A DNA stretch of 64,000 nucleotides from NCBI RefSeq assembly GCF_028640845.1, contig NC_080546.1, positions 34,293,520-34,357,519 of the forward strand, given 5' to 3'. The position numbers and the translations under genes were made by a program. This DNA is from Ahaetulla prasina. Taxonomy: Eukaryota > Chordata > Lepidosauria > Squamata > Colubridae. The notes under the pieces are model-generated. The model did no database searches. It had not been told where the DNA came from and was given only the letters and a program-made list of their open reading frames with translations. Below, piece by piece: positions 1-13,500 of this stretch (positions within the stretch are counted from its first letter, which is position 1; every line of letters starts with the position of its first letter).

Positions 1-501
1 GTTTTTTTCAAAACATAAAAGTTTGTTATGACTATTTCCACAGATTGCACTCTGAAAATTACAATCCACTTCTTTTTCTTTTTAAACCAAAGGAATGTTG
101 AAAATAAAGTTAAGTAGCATTAGCAGTACAACTCTCCAATCACAGGACAGGACAGAGCCAAACTGAAGGTGGCAGAATAAGACAAAAGAAATATTGTGTC
201 AATAAATCAGCTGATGCTATAGAGAAAAATGTGCCCATGCACTGCTATAGAAAGGGCAACTGTGCAGCAGTTTAACATGTTGCTGATCCCGCCAGTTTAA
301 ACTTCCTCCCTGGAAGTTTATAGGTCATTTCAGGTCATCTGACATGGAACAGATTTTAAAGGACTGTAAAGAATTATAGAAAATAATATTCTACATGCTT
401 CCTAAAATAGTTTACATTTGAATTTTTCAAAAAACGTGGTAACATTCACTATCTATTATAGTTTCAATTGAATTACAGAAATAGGACATGTTTAATCATA
501 C
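1..501 (-). other. ARHGAP10 intron 15 (part)
   Basis: AT-rich intron sequence downstream of exon 15. No exon, RNA gene or recognisable repeat was seen. Confidence 0.7.
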
Positions 502-589
502 CTTAAGTATAGTTTCACTGTGCTTGTTATTGTCTTCACTTCCCATTCTGTATTACTTTCCAAATCAACTTCATCACATGTTTTTGCAT
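502..589 (-). CDS. ARHGAP10: ARHGAP10 exon 15, RhoGAP domain, residues 434-462
   Basis: Encodes (D)[20 protein letters not shown] then TSTVKLYL plus AG of an arginine codon. The WEVKTITS block is typical of GRAF RhoGAP domains. It is 88 nt; acceptor tattttctag, donor TTAAG|gtatga. It is the last exon found. The following exon (SLPEPLM region in the family) is not in bases 1-501. Confidence 0.94.
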
Positions 590-1559
590 CTAGAAAATAA
601 ACACAAGCAGATAACCTTGATTGGTTATAATTTAGATTCCAGATACTGTACAGTATAACTGAGCTTATGAAAGCATCAATAAATCAAATCATAAAGTTCT
701 GTTAATGAAGAGAATAAGCCATACACCTGCAAGATTCTGTTTCTTATCTTCTATGCATAGAGAAGTAGAAACTAGAAGATAAGTGGGAGAATTGTACAAG
801 TACAGAAAAGACCATTTCAAAAAATCAAATTTACACCTATTGTGGTCTCTGCGCATTATATACGGGTTATTAGCAGGCTTATATTCTGGTATAAGATACT
901 TATATTCTGGGACAAATGGCACTCATTAATACAGAATGAAAAGCAATACTTATATCAAACAAAGTAACATTTTGAAGTCAAACATTTAATATATAATACT
1001 GAATGTTCCCTTGTCTGAAAGAGATACAGGACTGCAGAAATCAAACTAGTTGGTATAGTGACTTCTCATGGACTCTGGTTTTAGATGGTTACAATACATT
1101 TTGTCAATGAAAAATGTCAAACAAAACAAACATTGTGTCAAACAAAATTGATATTGATTGGTATTATTGATACATCTCTTTCATCCATCAGACAAAAGAA
1201 ATTCTTTCCTCAATCCATATCTGTTGTATATCACAAAATGACTTTCTTGCAGGTATAAAATTCAAATATTCAGCTATCATCCATTAGTAACCCAACAGAG
1301 TACAGATAAAAAGACACTAAGGGCGATAAGGCAACTTTAGAATATAAAAGTAGATTATACAGCTCCCCTACAACCAACCTAAAAAGTCAGGCCTTGAAAC
1401 TAGGCAATTAAGTGACTGGAGGTCAGAGTGCAGGTTCTTACTACACTGTGTATTAGATCCCATGAAACAACTAGACTAACATAGAGAATCACACCTATCT
1501 TAGCCACTGAAAACAAGGCGTTTCTCACCCTGCATGATTTTGGCAATGAATGGAATTTT

Positions 1560-1590
<31 letters not shown>

Positions 1591-4500
1591 TTTTATTCGT
1601 CATAACAATATAACAATATATATATACAAGCGTTGCATAAAGGGTTATATAATATATGAATGTATATACAAGGAGAAACGAGGTACTAAAAACATATATA
1701 TACATAGGGGAAGAAACAGTAGGACAGGAACGGTAGGCACGTATGTGCTCTTATGCACGCCCCTTAGAGTCCTCTTAGGAAAGTGGTGAGGTCAACCGTG
1801 GACAGTTTTTGAATAAAGCCTTTGGGGTTATGAGAAGAAACTACAGAGTCAGGTAATGCATTCCAAGTATATACAATTCTGTTACAGAAATCGTGTTTTC
1901 TGCAATCTAAACTGGAGCGGTTGACATTGAGTTTAAATCTATTGGTAGCTCTTGTGATATTGTTATTGAAACTAAAAAAGTCATTGACAGGAAGGTCATT
2001 ACAACGGATGATTTTATATGCTAAACCCAGGTCTTGTCAAGGCGAGAAGTTCCAAGTTTTCTAGACCCAAGATATCAAGTCTGGTGGAATAAGGTATTTT
2101 ATTAGTTTCGGAGGAGTGGAGAATTCTTCTCGTAAAATACCTTTGGACACGCTCAACTGTGTTGATGTCAGATATATGATATGGGTTCCAGACAGGAGAG
2201 CAGTAATCGAGAATTGGCCTAACAAATGTTTTATATGCTCTGGTCAGTAGCGTGGTGTTTTTTGAAAAGAAGCTACGTAAAATTAAGTTAACAACTCTTA
2301 GAGCCTTCTTAGCTATATAGTTGCAGTGGGCTTTGGAACTTAAATCATTAGATATAAAAACTCCAAGGTCTTTGACAGGGTGGGGGTCATCTGCGAGGCA
2401 ATGTCCATCAAGCATGTACTTTGTGATTGGGTTCTTTCTTCCAATATGCAAGACTGAGCATTTACTGGTTGAGATTTGTAGTTGCCAAATTTTAGACCAA
2501 GCAGTTAGATGATCAAGGTCCTTTTGAATTGTGGATGTATTGTCAGTGGTGTTGAAAAGTTTGACATCATCAGCAAAGAGAACACAGTTACTTGAGATAT
2601 GATTACAAAGATCATTTATATATATTATAAAGAGAGTAGGTCCAAGAACGCTGCCTTGAGGAACACCACTCTTGACAGGAACAGGATTTGATAGAGCATT
2701 ACCAATTTTAACTATTTGTTGTCTGTTTGACAGAAAAGCAGATATCCAGTTGTGTAAGGGTCCTGAAATGCCAATTTTCATCCAAGATGTTCTCTATAGC
2801 TTGCTTTTTTTTTAAATTTGCATTTATATCCTGCCCTTCTCCGAAGACTCAGGGAGGCTTACACTATGTTAAGCAATAGTCTTCATCCATTTGTATATTA
2901 TATACAGTCAACTTATTGCCCCCAACAATCTGGGTCATTTTACCTACCTTATAAAGAATGGAAGGCTGAGTCAACCTTGGGCCTGGTGGGACTTGAACTT
3001 GCAGTAATTGCAAGCAGCTGTGTTAATAACAGACTGTCTTAGTCTGTTGAGCCACCAGACACCCTTCTTTGCTACAGAACTTCCATTTGCTGCAGAACTT
3101 CAATTGTTTACTTTTATGATTTTGTTCCTTTACTATTGTTATTTTTACATGTTTTATTTTTTTCCATTTTATTGTTGTAAGCTTTCTATAGTAGCCCAAA
3201 GGCGAGATGGGCGGCAAATAAATTTAACAAATAAATACAAAAAGCTTGTCATGCATCTTCTTCTCAGCGGTAAGAAGCTGCATGACAAGTTTGTAATCCA
3301 TGCTTAAAACTCTCATATGCAATAACAGGGAGACTTATGAAGAATGTTACAGTATTTATCTAACAATCAGATCCATTTAATTCTTGTAACTGTAATACTC
3401 GTTTTCAGAAGATAAATTAAACATGCACGTCTATTTTATACATTTTCTATCCCTAACTTTATTTTTTCTTTTTCACAACATTCCTTTCCTCTTGAAAATT
3501 TTGATGAGCCTGAGGATTGCAATTTAGGGAAGCGAAGATCGGAGATGACATATTTCTTACGATTGCATACCTTTCCAAGTAAGTTTTTGTAAGGCAGAAC
3601 AATGTGCTGAAACATGATGCAGTAGCAGAATAGATTTGGTTTCCTGCCTTTCCATAAAAACACAAGCTGTAAGAATGAATGACCTAAGAAGCATGGATCT
3701 CGGACGAAGGCCATAGGATAGTGGCTAATATTCTTTATAAAATACAGAGGAATTATTGAGTCTGTCATTTGCACCTCTATAACTGTCTGGTTCGGTTCTG
3801 CAACCCAACAAGAAAAACACAGACTTCAGAGGATAATTAGAACTGCAGAAAAAATAATTGCTACCAACTTGCCTTCCATTGAGGACCTGTATACTGCACG
3901 AATCAAGAAGAGGGCTGTGAAAATATTTGCAGATCCCTCGCATCCTGGACATAAACTGTTTCAACTCCTACCCTCAAAACGACGCTATAGAGCACTGCAC
4001 ACCAGAACAACTAGACACAAGAACAGTTTTTTCCCGAAGGCCATCACTCTGCTAAACAAATAATTCCCTCAACACTGTCAGACTATTTACTGAATCTGCA
4101 CTACTATTAATCGTTTCATAGTTCCCATCACCAATCTCTTCCCACTTATGACTGTATGACTATAACTTGTTGCTGGCAATCCTTATGATTTATATTGATA
4201 TATTGATCATCAATTGTGTTGTAAATGTTGTACCTTGATGAACGTATCTTTTCTTTTATGTCCACTGAGAGCATATGCACCAAGACAAATTCCTTGTGTG
4301 TCCAATCACACTTGGCCAATAAAATTCTATTCTATTCTATTCTATTCTAAAAGAGAATCCCAAAATAGGCTTCTATTTGATATGCATATGCAACAAAATA
4401 TCAAAATACAAGGAAATAAATTACGTTCTATAATATGTGTGTAAAAGGATTTTTGTGTGTGTGAATTCAAGTCAGTGTCGACTCCTGGCAATTGCCTGGA

Positions 4501-7500
4501 TTAATTCCTGAAGTTTTCTTTTTCAGAAGTGATTTGCTGTTGGCTCCTTCCCAGGACTGAGAGACATTGGCCAAAGGTCACCAGCTGACTTTGTGTCCAA
4601 GGTGAGACTTGAATTCATGGTCTTCCGTTTTCTACCCCAGTGCCTTAAACCACTGTACTAAACTGGAACTGCTCTCGGCTATTTAAATTTAAACTGTTTG
4701 AATGACTTTCTCCAACAAAATAGCAGATTTAAGTTGGGTTTTATGAAAATACCAGGTCTCCATAACAGGATTCATGCATTTTGTCTAAATAGCTTTTTCT
4801 TTTACTTCCTAATTCTTCCTGAAGCTGTAAGAAATATTGAGGTCTATATATCTTTCTTAAATTCAACGTAATTGCCAATAGCAATTAAAGATAGCTAATT
4901 AATAATTAGCCAGATCCTCTTGACAAATTAATACGGCAAACAAGACAGTATACTGTATAATATCTGTCATATTTTCAGCAGAGACAGTCAGCATCATACA
5001 AGTGGCAAGGATTTGACAGCAGCGCATACAGTAAAATAAAGTACTTTGCCATCCACATAATGTCTGGGGTAATGAGATGAATTCATTTGCTAGTTTCCTC
5101 TAGTTTTATCTGCCAAAGAACACTGTGTTATCAGCACAGATGGAGCTACATGCTCCTGGAGAGGAGCCTGTTGCAAACTAGCTTCTCTGAATATCAATGA
5201 ATCCTTAAGAGTCAGACCAGTGATTCTATCAAATGACAGATTTGGAAGACACAGAAAGCTCAAGTAATCCAGGTAGTCTGATCTGATTGCATTTACTGCC
5301 AAAAGTTGTGCACAAGAAATCTGAAAATTTTGCAGAATTGACTATTACGATGGGGTTAGATAATAGACAGATGAACAGTTTCACTCTAACAATAGGAAGA
5401 ACGATAAGATATATTTGTGTCAGAATTAAATTAAATGAAAATTTTATCAAAGGGATGAGAAGCTATAATTTCCTAGAAAAATCACTAGAACTTAAAATAA
5501 GGATTAAACACATACAGACATGTATATTTAAATATATTTGCATTGAACTGAAACAAATTTCAATATGTTGAAAATATTCTTTTATCTACTTTCTAAATAT
5601 CTAAATATACTGTTTTTATTTCATCAAAAATTTTCCCTCTCATAATGAAGGAGAAATCTTGAATAAACTGCAAATAGCTTAAATATTTCAGAATTTCATA
5701 TATTTTCAGATTTTTTTAACTTTGGTGAATTAAAGGGCATAATGGAAACCTTAAGCTTTGTATTAAATTATGCCCTCTCAGCATCCATTAAAAAAGCAAA
5801 TTCCTCCAAATCAAGTTGCTTTCCCATCTTGACATGATTTAAAGAGAAAACTAAAAATTGGGAAAAAACCATAAAAAAGGAAGTATATATAAAGATAGAA
5901 GCAGATTTTAAAAATGAGCATACCCATCAACAAATTCAGAAGTCTCTGGACTTTTGAACTCACCCCTACAACTCTATACAGTCCTTGATCATTTATACCT
6001 AATAGAGACACAAAAGAATTAATAAAAGTTATTAAACATAAATAAAGTTTTATATTTATTATAATCATTTAACCTGGCTCGAGAATGATGAACAGATTTG
6101 AAACAATTAATCCACTGACAACTAAAAATTGTTTGAAATTAGCTTCTAGGAACAGAAGAATGCATAAGACTTTCCATAAACATCTTTTTGGCTACTGTGG
6201 AGACATAATCCTACACAGTGCAGGTTTTTTTAGTCTGATTAAGTATAATTTATATAAGAGCTAAGATAACTTGATAATGAAATATTTGAAGAATTCATCC
6301 ATGCATCAATGAAAATACTTTTAGTTCATTATACTGAAGTTAACATAGGTTCAATATTTTTCTCCCTGGTTAGTCCATAAATTAAATTATGACAATTTAA
6401 GCTCTTTATCACATCTAAGAAAATAAATATTAATCTAGATGATACACCCAAACATAAGGCACTACCTAACTATTGTAAACTTCAATACATCTTGCCTATG
6501 AAGAGCATTGTAGTTGCTGTTGTTATTGTATACATGAAATCATAGCTGGCAGTTCTTTAGCTGGTGTTGGCCTTCCTAAACACTGAGTTCTTCCCAAGAG
6601 TCTCGGATGTCATAATCTATCAATGTAGTATAAGTGTAGTCCTAGTGTGGTCTTTGTAGAAGACAGATAGAAATGTTGTCAATGTGCCCAAGATTTTTTG
6701 ATATGGCACCTAGTGTGCCAATAACTACTGAGACCACCATGACCGGTTTATGCCATAATCTTTCAACTTCAGTTTTCAGATATTGATACTTTGTGATCTT
6801 TTGGTCTTCCATTCTACTATCCCTTGGTATTGCCACAGCAATTATCCAAGCTCTCTTCTTTTCAACCAGTGTTATATAAATTGTATTATTTATATTTTCA
6901 GCTTTTTCAGTTAGTTTTCTAACATGGAACTGGTAATACTAATGACATAGGTCTCATAATTTCTAATCATTTTTCTACGACACAATCTTAATAGTTCCAA
7001 GAAACTGTTAGAAAATATAATAAATACATTTTCAGGATATGTATTTCCTGAATTGCTAACAGTAAATACAAAAGAAAATAATAATATGGATCAAGCCACA
7101 AGCATATAATATTAAATTTGGTAGTAACATAGGCATTGTTATAAAATCACCACACTAATCCTGAGGCTTGCAAAGTAATTTAACACTCATAAAATACATT
7201 TATCAGGCAATTTAACAAATTTTAATTTCTTGTACATAAAATATAGTTTATTTTAATAAGATAATAGAAAACATGAAACACTTTTTAGAGTTATGAAAAG
7301 AAATAAAATTATCTGATCATATAAACCTTAATTATTTTTGTTCCTGGAAACATGAAAACATATTACTGTAAAGCTCTTTCTCTCCTTTCAAAGGCAAAGA
7401 GTTCTTTGCTAGAGATTTGGTATATTTAGAAAGATAAAAGTAAGCTTTATATCCAAAGTAGTTCATTTTCCAGGCACATAACCTAAAAAGTACAGAAAAC

Positions 7501-10500
7501 CAACACCACCCTCGGGGCAGCCTAATGAATCCATATTCTTAATAAATAGGAGGAAGAAGGAAGAAGTTCATGGGCTGCACTAAATGGACTTGCCAACCAA
7601 AATTTGTACAGCAGGGAGACCACTTACAGCCCAGTTCACATAATGTCCTTTTAGCCTGAAAAACCTTTTCTGAGCAGAACTATTGACAACTGAACACACA
7701 TTTTCCTGACATTTTAAAAAGTATCAGCTTTAAAAGAATAATTATAATAGCAATAGCATTTAGACTTATATACTGCTTCACAGTGCTTTACCGCCCTTTC
7801 TAAGCAGTTTACATAGTCAGCATATTGCCCCCAACAATCTGGATTCTCATTTTACTGATCTCGGAAGGATGGAAGCTGAGTCAATCTTGAGCTGGTCAGA
7901 ATCAAACTGCTAGCAGCTGGCAGAATGACCTGAAATACTGCATTCTAATCACTGTGCTACCATGACTCTTGAAAATAAATCTTCCCCCAAATCCCAGCTT
8001 CTCCCATATTTTATTCCCACTACTTTGCAGCCTTCAATCTCCTCTGCCAAAGTATAAATGAAGCCCTGGTCAGTCAAAAGTTGACCCTGTCTGTTGTACA
8101 AAACTGAACTATAAAAATATTTACTGGTAACTATAATTTCATCCAACATATATAATGGTAATGTAAAAAAAGACAATGAGATTTCCAAACATCTGTTTCT
8201 TTCTCTAAAGTAGCTGAAACTTCCTACGCTGCATCTCTTCATGATGTTTCTGTAAAATATATCATTTCTGCCTTTTCCTTTTCTAACAATTCAATGTGGC
8301 TAAGACCAATAGCAAAAAGTATTGCTTTGTTTATTCTTCCCAGAATCTAGGCAACTGAAAACAATCAAAATTAAATCCCTGGAGACTCTCCCAGAAAATA
8401 CAGTATACTGCTGGTTGGGAGACAGTCCAGCAGACACAAATGATTAACACATGGTAAGATAGTTTAACCACTGCAGAAATAACGATTTCCTCAATGTATT
8501 ACCTCCCTTTGCCTTTCCTAGCTCCCTCAAAAACACCTAATCCTTCAAGTTATTACATGCTAAAGAACCATTTTAGTCACCAAAACCTTTAGCTAATATG
8601 ATTGTCCATTATTATTTGCTGTTACTCCCACTAACAAGTTCTACTCTTAAAGGGACAGACCTGATACTTCTCCCGAATCCGTGATGGCAAACCTATGGCA
8701 CGTATGCCAGAGGTGGCACACAGAGCCCCCTCTGTGGGCACGCTTGTCATCCTGGTTTCTGGCATGCACGTGTGCGCCGGCCATCTGGTCTTTGTGGGCG
8801 CCAGAGTGCTGGAAATGGCCTGAAAAATGGTCAAAAAAACAGGCTATTTTTCAGGCCATTCTCTGGACCATTTTGGGGCTGTTTTCAGGGCATTTTCCAG
8901 GCCATTTTTGGGCCCAAAACAGCCCAAAAAACAGCCAAAACTGTCCAAAAAACAGGCATGGCTGCAGTGACCAGCTGATCTTCTGGCACTTCAGCGCGCA
9001 TACATGCACATACACATGCAAGTGCATTCTGGTTTGGGCACTCGGTGCTGAAAAGGTTCGCCAACACTGTCCTAAGTCAATGACATCAAAGCTCTCCTGG
9101 TTCCTTTGTCCTGGGCAGGTGCTAGTGTTACATTGTTTCCCTTAGGAGACCAACTGGTACCTTCATATAAATTCTTAATTTATGGTGATTTCCACTGCAA
9201 GTGGAACACAATACCCTGGACACGATCCATTACTCACTATCACTCAGGTATTGGTAAGCAATTGAGACGATATTGTTGACATTATCCCCTCTATTTTGAC
9301 TGAGAATCTCAGTGAACCACAGCTTCAACCATTTGAAAACATGAAGATATGGTAAAAAGATTGAATACCAACAAAAGTCAACTACTGACCTGATGATAGA
9401 ATTCTTAGTGGAAATAAGCAATAATAGGTAATAGATAATGTGTGTTTTTGTCCTTTATTTTAATTTACATATTTTACTTCACTTTTTAAATATTTTTGTC
9501 TAGCTCTTTTGTCTCTGTTCAATTTTTTCTATTGGGTTACATATTTTAATCTTTTGAATAAAATAAAAAAATGTAAAAAAAATAAGCAACAATATATTAC
9601 AGATTTTGGTTGATCTCATCAACATAACATTATTTTTTATTTAAAGAATCTTGTATGCTCTCAAATATTACTGGCATTTCCTAGATGTACAGCTTACATG
9701 TGAATAAGATTTAGGAGAGCAACTAAAATTTATTGCTATCTTGTCCTAAAGCAGAAAAACCAAGCTATAGCCATTCAGATGTTATTAGACTTAAACCCAA
9801 TTTGCCTATCCAGTGGCCAATGGTTGAAAAGATACAAGCTATAGTCCTAGAAAGTCACAAAAGCTCAACTCTTATTCAAATAATGTATTTTGTAGAATGA
9901 ATATTGTAATGCTATGACAGTCCTTAGTAATCTTGTAGAGCTATTTCCAAAAGCAGTTTCAAGATTTTGATTATGTTCCTTTCAATTCCTCCCCAGTGTA
10001 AATCTTGCTGTAGATCTTCAAGGAATGATAGCTTACTGCTGCCATCTATCTTTCCAGCAATGAATTATTATAACAAGTGCAGAAAATGCATGAAAGCCTT
10101 TAAAACAAAAATATGGGATGTGGAACTATGAATTCTCAGAAGAGGAATATACTGGAATGCTATGTGCAATTCTGCAAAACGCTATTTTGTCCCTTTCCCA
10201 AGTCATCTTTTCATAAGTTTTGTGTTCATTTCATAGGTGGGCAATGTGACTCCCTTTGTTGTGATACACAGATGGCAACGGTAACAAAATGAATGTTCTG
10301 TTCGAGTTGTGTAAAATATCTGTATAAAATATGCATGTAAGTCAGCAACTCTGTGAAGGTCTGCTTTTTTGAAAAGAGAAACGTATGATCTGCAAACAAT
10401 GTTGCTGAGAGGAATCCAAATCCCCTCCCCCCCACCCCCACCCCCATCACAGTCTGATGACTTTGGGTTCTTTCTTTGCCAGCGTGCCTGTTCAGAATTG

Positions 10501-13500
10501 CTGAAGAAAAGAGGATATTACAAGACTTCTTCCTTCCTCCCAAGAGGAACTTTGAGCAGGATTGCTGCAAAAAAAGAAACCTAATCTCCCTTCCTCTCGG
10601 TGATCATGAACGAAAGATACATTTGTGCAAGTTGTAGGAATAGTGTAAAACATAAAGATGGTTATGTTCCCCCCCCCCATGAATATTAGAAGATTCATTA
10701 TAGCCAAGATGAAAGATTATTTCTTTCTGTTCAATCCACGAATCCTTGTCTTTACCTCTTCTTTCAATAGCACTAATGCATTTTCTGAGAATTGTGAATC
10801 CAATCTTATCTAGCTGCGCACCTAAGAAGACAAAGAAAAATTGAAGATATTTCAGATCTAATGAAGTATGTTCCATGTTACAATAAAAGATCACCTATAT
10901 AAATATTTGTAGCTATAGCCATTCAAACAATAGCTATACCACTTTTACCACTGAAGCAGGGGAAGGGTTTTAAAAGCAATATATATTAATCCAGCATATG
11001 GCTATTGGGTTTATTACACAGACAACCACCTCCAATTGTTTTCTCCCTCATATTACATCTAGCTGTGTCACAAACTAAAAACTATTACTTTGAAAAGAAA
11101 GTTGACATATGCATAAAAAACAAAATATTCTTCATTATTGAGCACTTATCCAAAAGGTATTATTTTTGCACTTTTATCATGCTACATTAAACAACAATAA
11201 TAAAATGATGACTTGTTCATTTCCACTGTTATTCAGTGGAACTTCAAAATTATGAACTGAAATTTAGATAGATTTAGATTTCAATCCTGAATCAAACTGA
11301 GGGGGCATCAGAACTTTTTCTAAAACACAGCCTGAAATAGCTCTACACAATTTTATTTCAAATAATTTTTTTATCTCATAGCTGGAACAGTACAGGTAGC
11401 CATCAACTTACAACAGTTCATTTAGTGACTGTTTAAAGTTACAAAGACACTTACAAAGAAGTGACTTATGACCATTTTTCACACTTGCAACCATTGCAGC
11501 ATCCCCATGGTCACATGATCAAATTTTGGATGCTTGACAACTGACTCACATTTATAACGGTTGCAGTGTCCTGAGATCATGTGACACACCCCCCCATTTA
11601 CAACAAGCAAAGTCAATGGGAAAGCCAGATTCACTTAACAACCGTGTAACTAACTTAACAACTGCAGTGATTCAATTAACAAATTTGGCAAGAAAAGTCA
11701 TTAAATGGGGCAAAATTCACCTAACAAATGTCTCGCTTAACAGCAGAAATTTTAGGCTCAACTATAGTTATAAGTGAGGACTACTTGTACACAAGACAGA
11801 ATAAAGTTTGTTTATTTGTTTAACAAATTTATTTAGCCATGCAACTGACATGTAGGTAACTCTGGGTAGCTCACAACTTTTTAAAAATCCAGAATAAAGT
11901 TATTTTCAGAAATTATTCTGGAAAATTTAATTTTAATTTAATGATTGTTTTAACTCTAATACTTACTTCCCTCTTTTTGCGTATTAGCCTTGTTCAAATT
12001 GAGAAACACCTAACAAAACAAAATAAAAAGAAAGGTAAACTTCTAACTGCACTCAAGATACAAGCAATTAAACATCTGAATAAGGAAGAACTCCACACTC
12101 CATTAAAGGACAAAAATGAGTTGTTTAGAATTGAATCTAAGTACTACTTCGTCCATTAATTTCATGTAATTAAGTATTTCTAATTTCTAATTATTTATTC
12201 ATACATAAATAAGCATAGTTCTGAATGGTATAGCTGATCAATGCAAATTACATCAGGATCAAGCCTGGAATTCAAAATTCCCTTCCATAATTCAACTAAT
12301 GGCACTAGAGGCAGAGACAAATCCAAAGTCTCTTACAGACATCATCTGGAACTTGAGGAGAAACTGCTTTTAAGTGTCAGCAATTACATGGCATTTTTTG
12401 GGGTGTTAATTTTGCAGATGTAGACACTTTCAAATAAAAAAGAGGCTGTGCTTAGTTGAAGTCCTTTGAGTTGGACAGACAAAACAAATTGGATTAGCCA
12501 TACAAACCAGAGATGTGTTATCCCTCCTGTAAATTCTTATGGTTTTTGACAGAACGTCCCTAATTATCATACTTTCTTCATTTTGTTTCCAATAAATCTA
12601 TATTAAGGAACCTTATATAGTTCCTTCTCTTATTCCTACTTTTGTATTTATTTGTACTGTTTCTTGGGGTAGTATGTATTTTATATGTTTTTTTTAATTC
12701 TAATGATCTTCCTTTCCAAAGGAAATCCTTCAAAATTATTTGTACTTTTATGCTGCTTCCTTCATTTAAAAAATTTTTCACACTGAAAACACACTGATTT
12801 GTCAATAATCCTTTACTTTCTGTAGGTCTAAACTGTATAATTTGGTAATGTGTGGACAGAAACTGGAACTTCAATAAGATATATCACCATTACTTGTACC
12901 TTTTAAATTATGCTTAATTATAACAAATGGAAGATAAATTAGTACAGTATAAATATTATACTTGTTATTTCTATGTACACAGATACTTCAAGTATATAAA
13001 CAAGAGTGAAATGTTTCTTAAAAACTGTAGACATTTCTGAGATACAGCCTTTTTACTAAGGCTGTCAATTTAGTTCATAAGAGCTAATAATCATACTGGA
13101 CAATTTTTTTCAAGTTTTGTTTCCTGAAAAACTTTTGGTGATTATGATAGATCTCTTAAAACTGAAAACAAATATAATTTCAGAATGACTATATCACGTA
13201 GGAATCTTGAGAAATATGAAAAGATGAATTTATCTATAATGTTTTAATTGTCTAATGTTTCTATCAGCACTGATGGATTCCAGTTGCCCTGATAACATTT
13301 CTCCATTGTGGCAATGTCCTGGTTAAACCTTTCACCATTCTCATTACTGACTGCCCTAGATTTTAAGGAAAAAAGTGCAAGTGTGAATTTAGAAATTTAG
13401 AATTTAGAATTTAGGGTTTGTCAATCAGCTGGTTGTAGTTTGGTGCTCTGTAGTTGCTAAGAAAATTCTCACCAACATCCTTGAATGTTTTTTCAGATGC

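Noticed and set aside
2014..2781. A cellular reverse transcriptase or domesticated gene
   Set aside because: Frameshift near its C-terminus, SINE-abutted truncated 5' end and a LINE tail show a dead retrotransposon.
8681..9145. 154-aa frame
   Set aside because: Lies across a hAT-like MITE made of inverted repeats. No transposase motifs.
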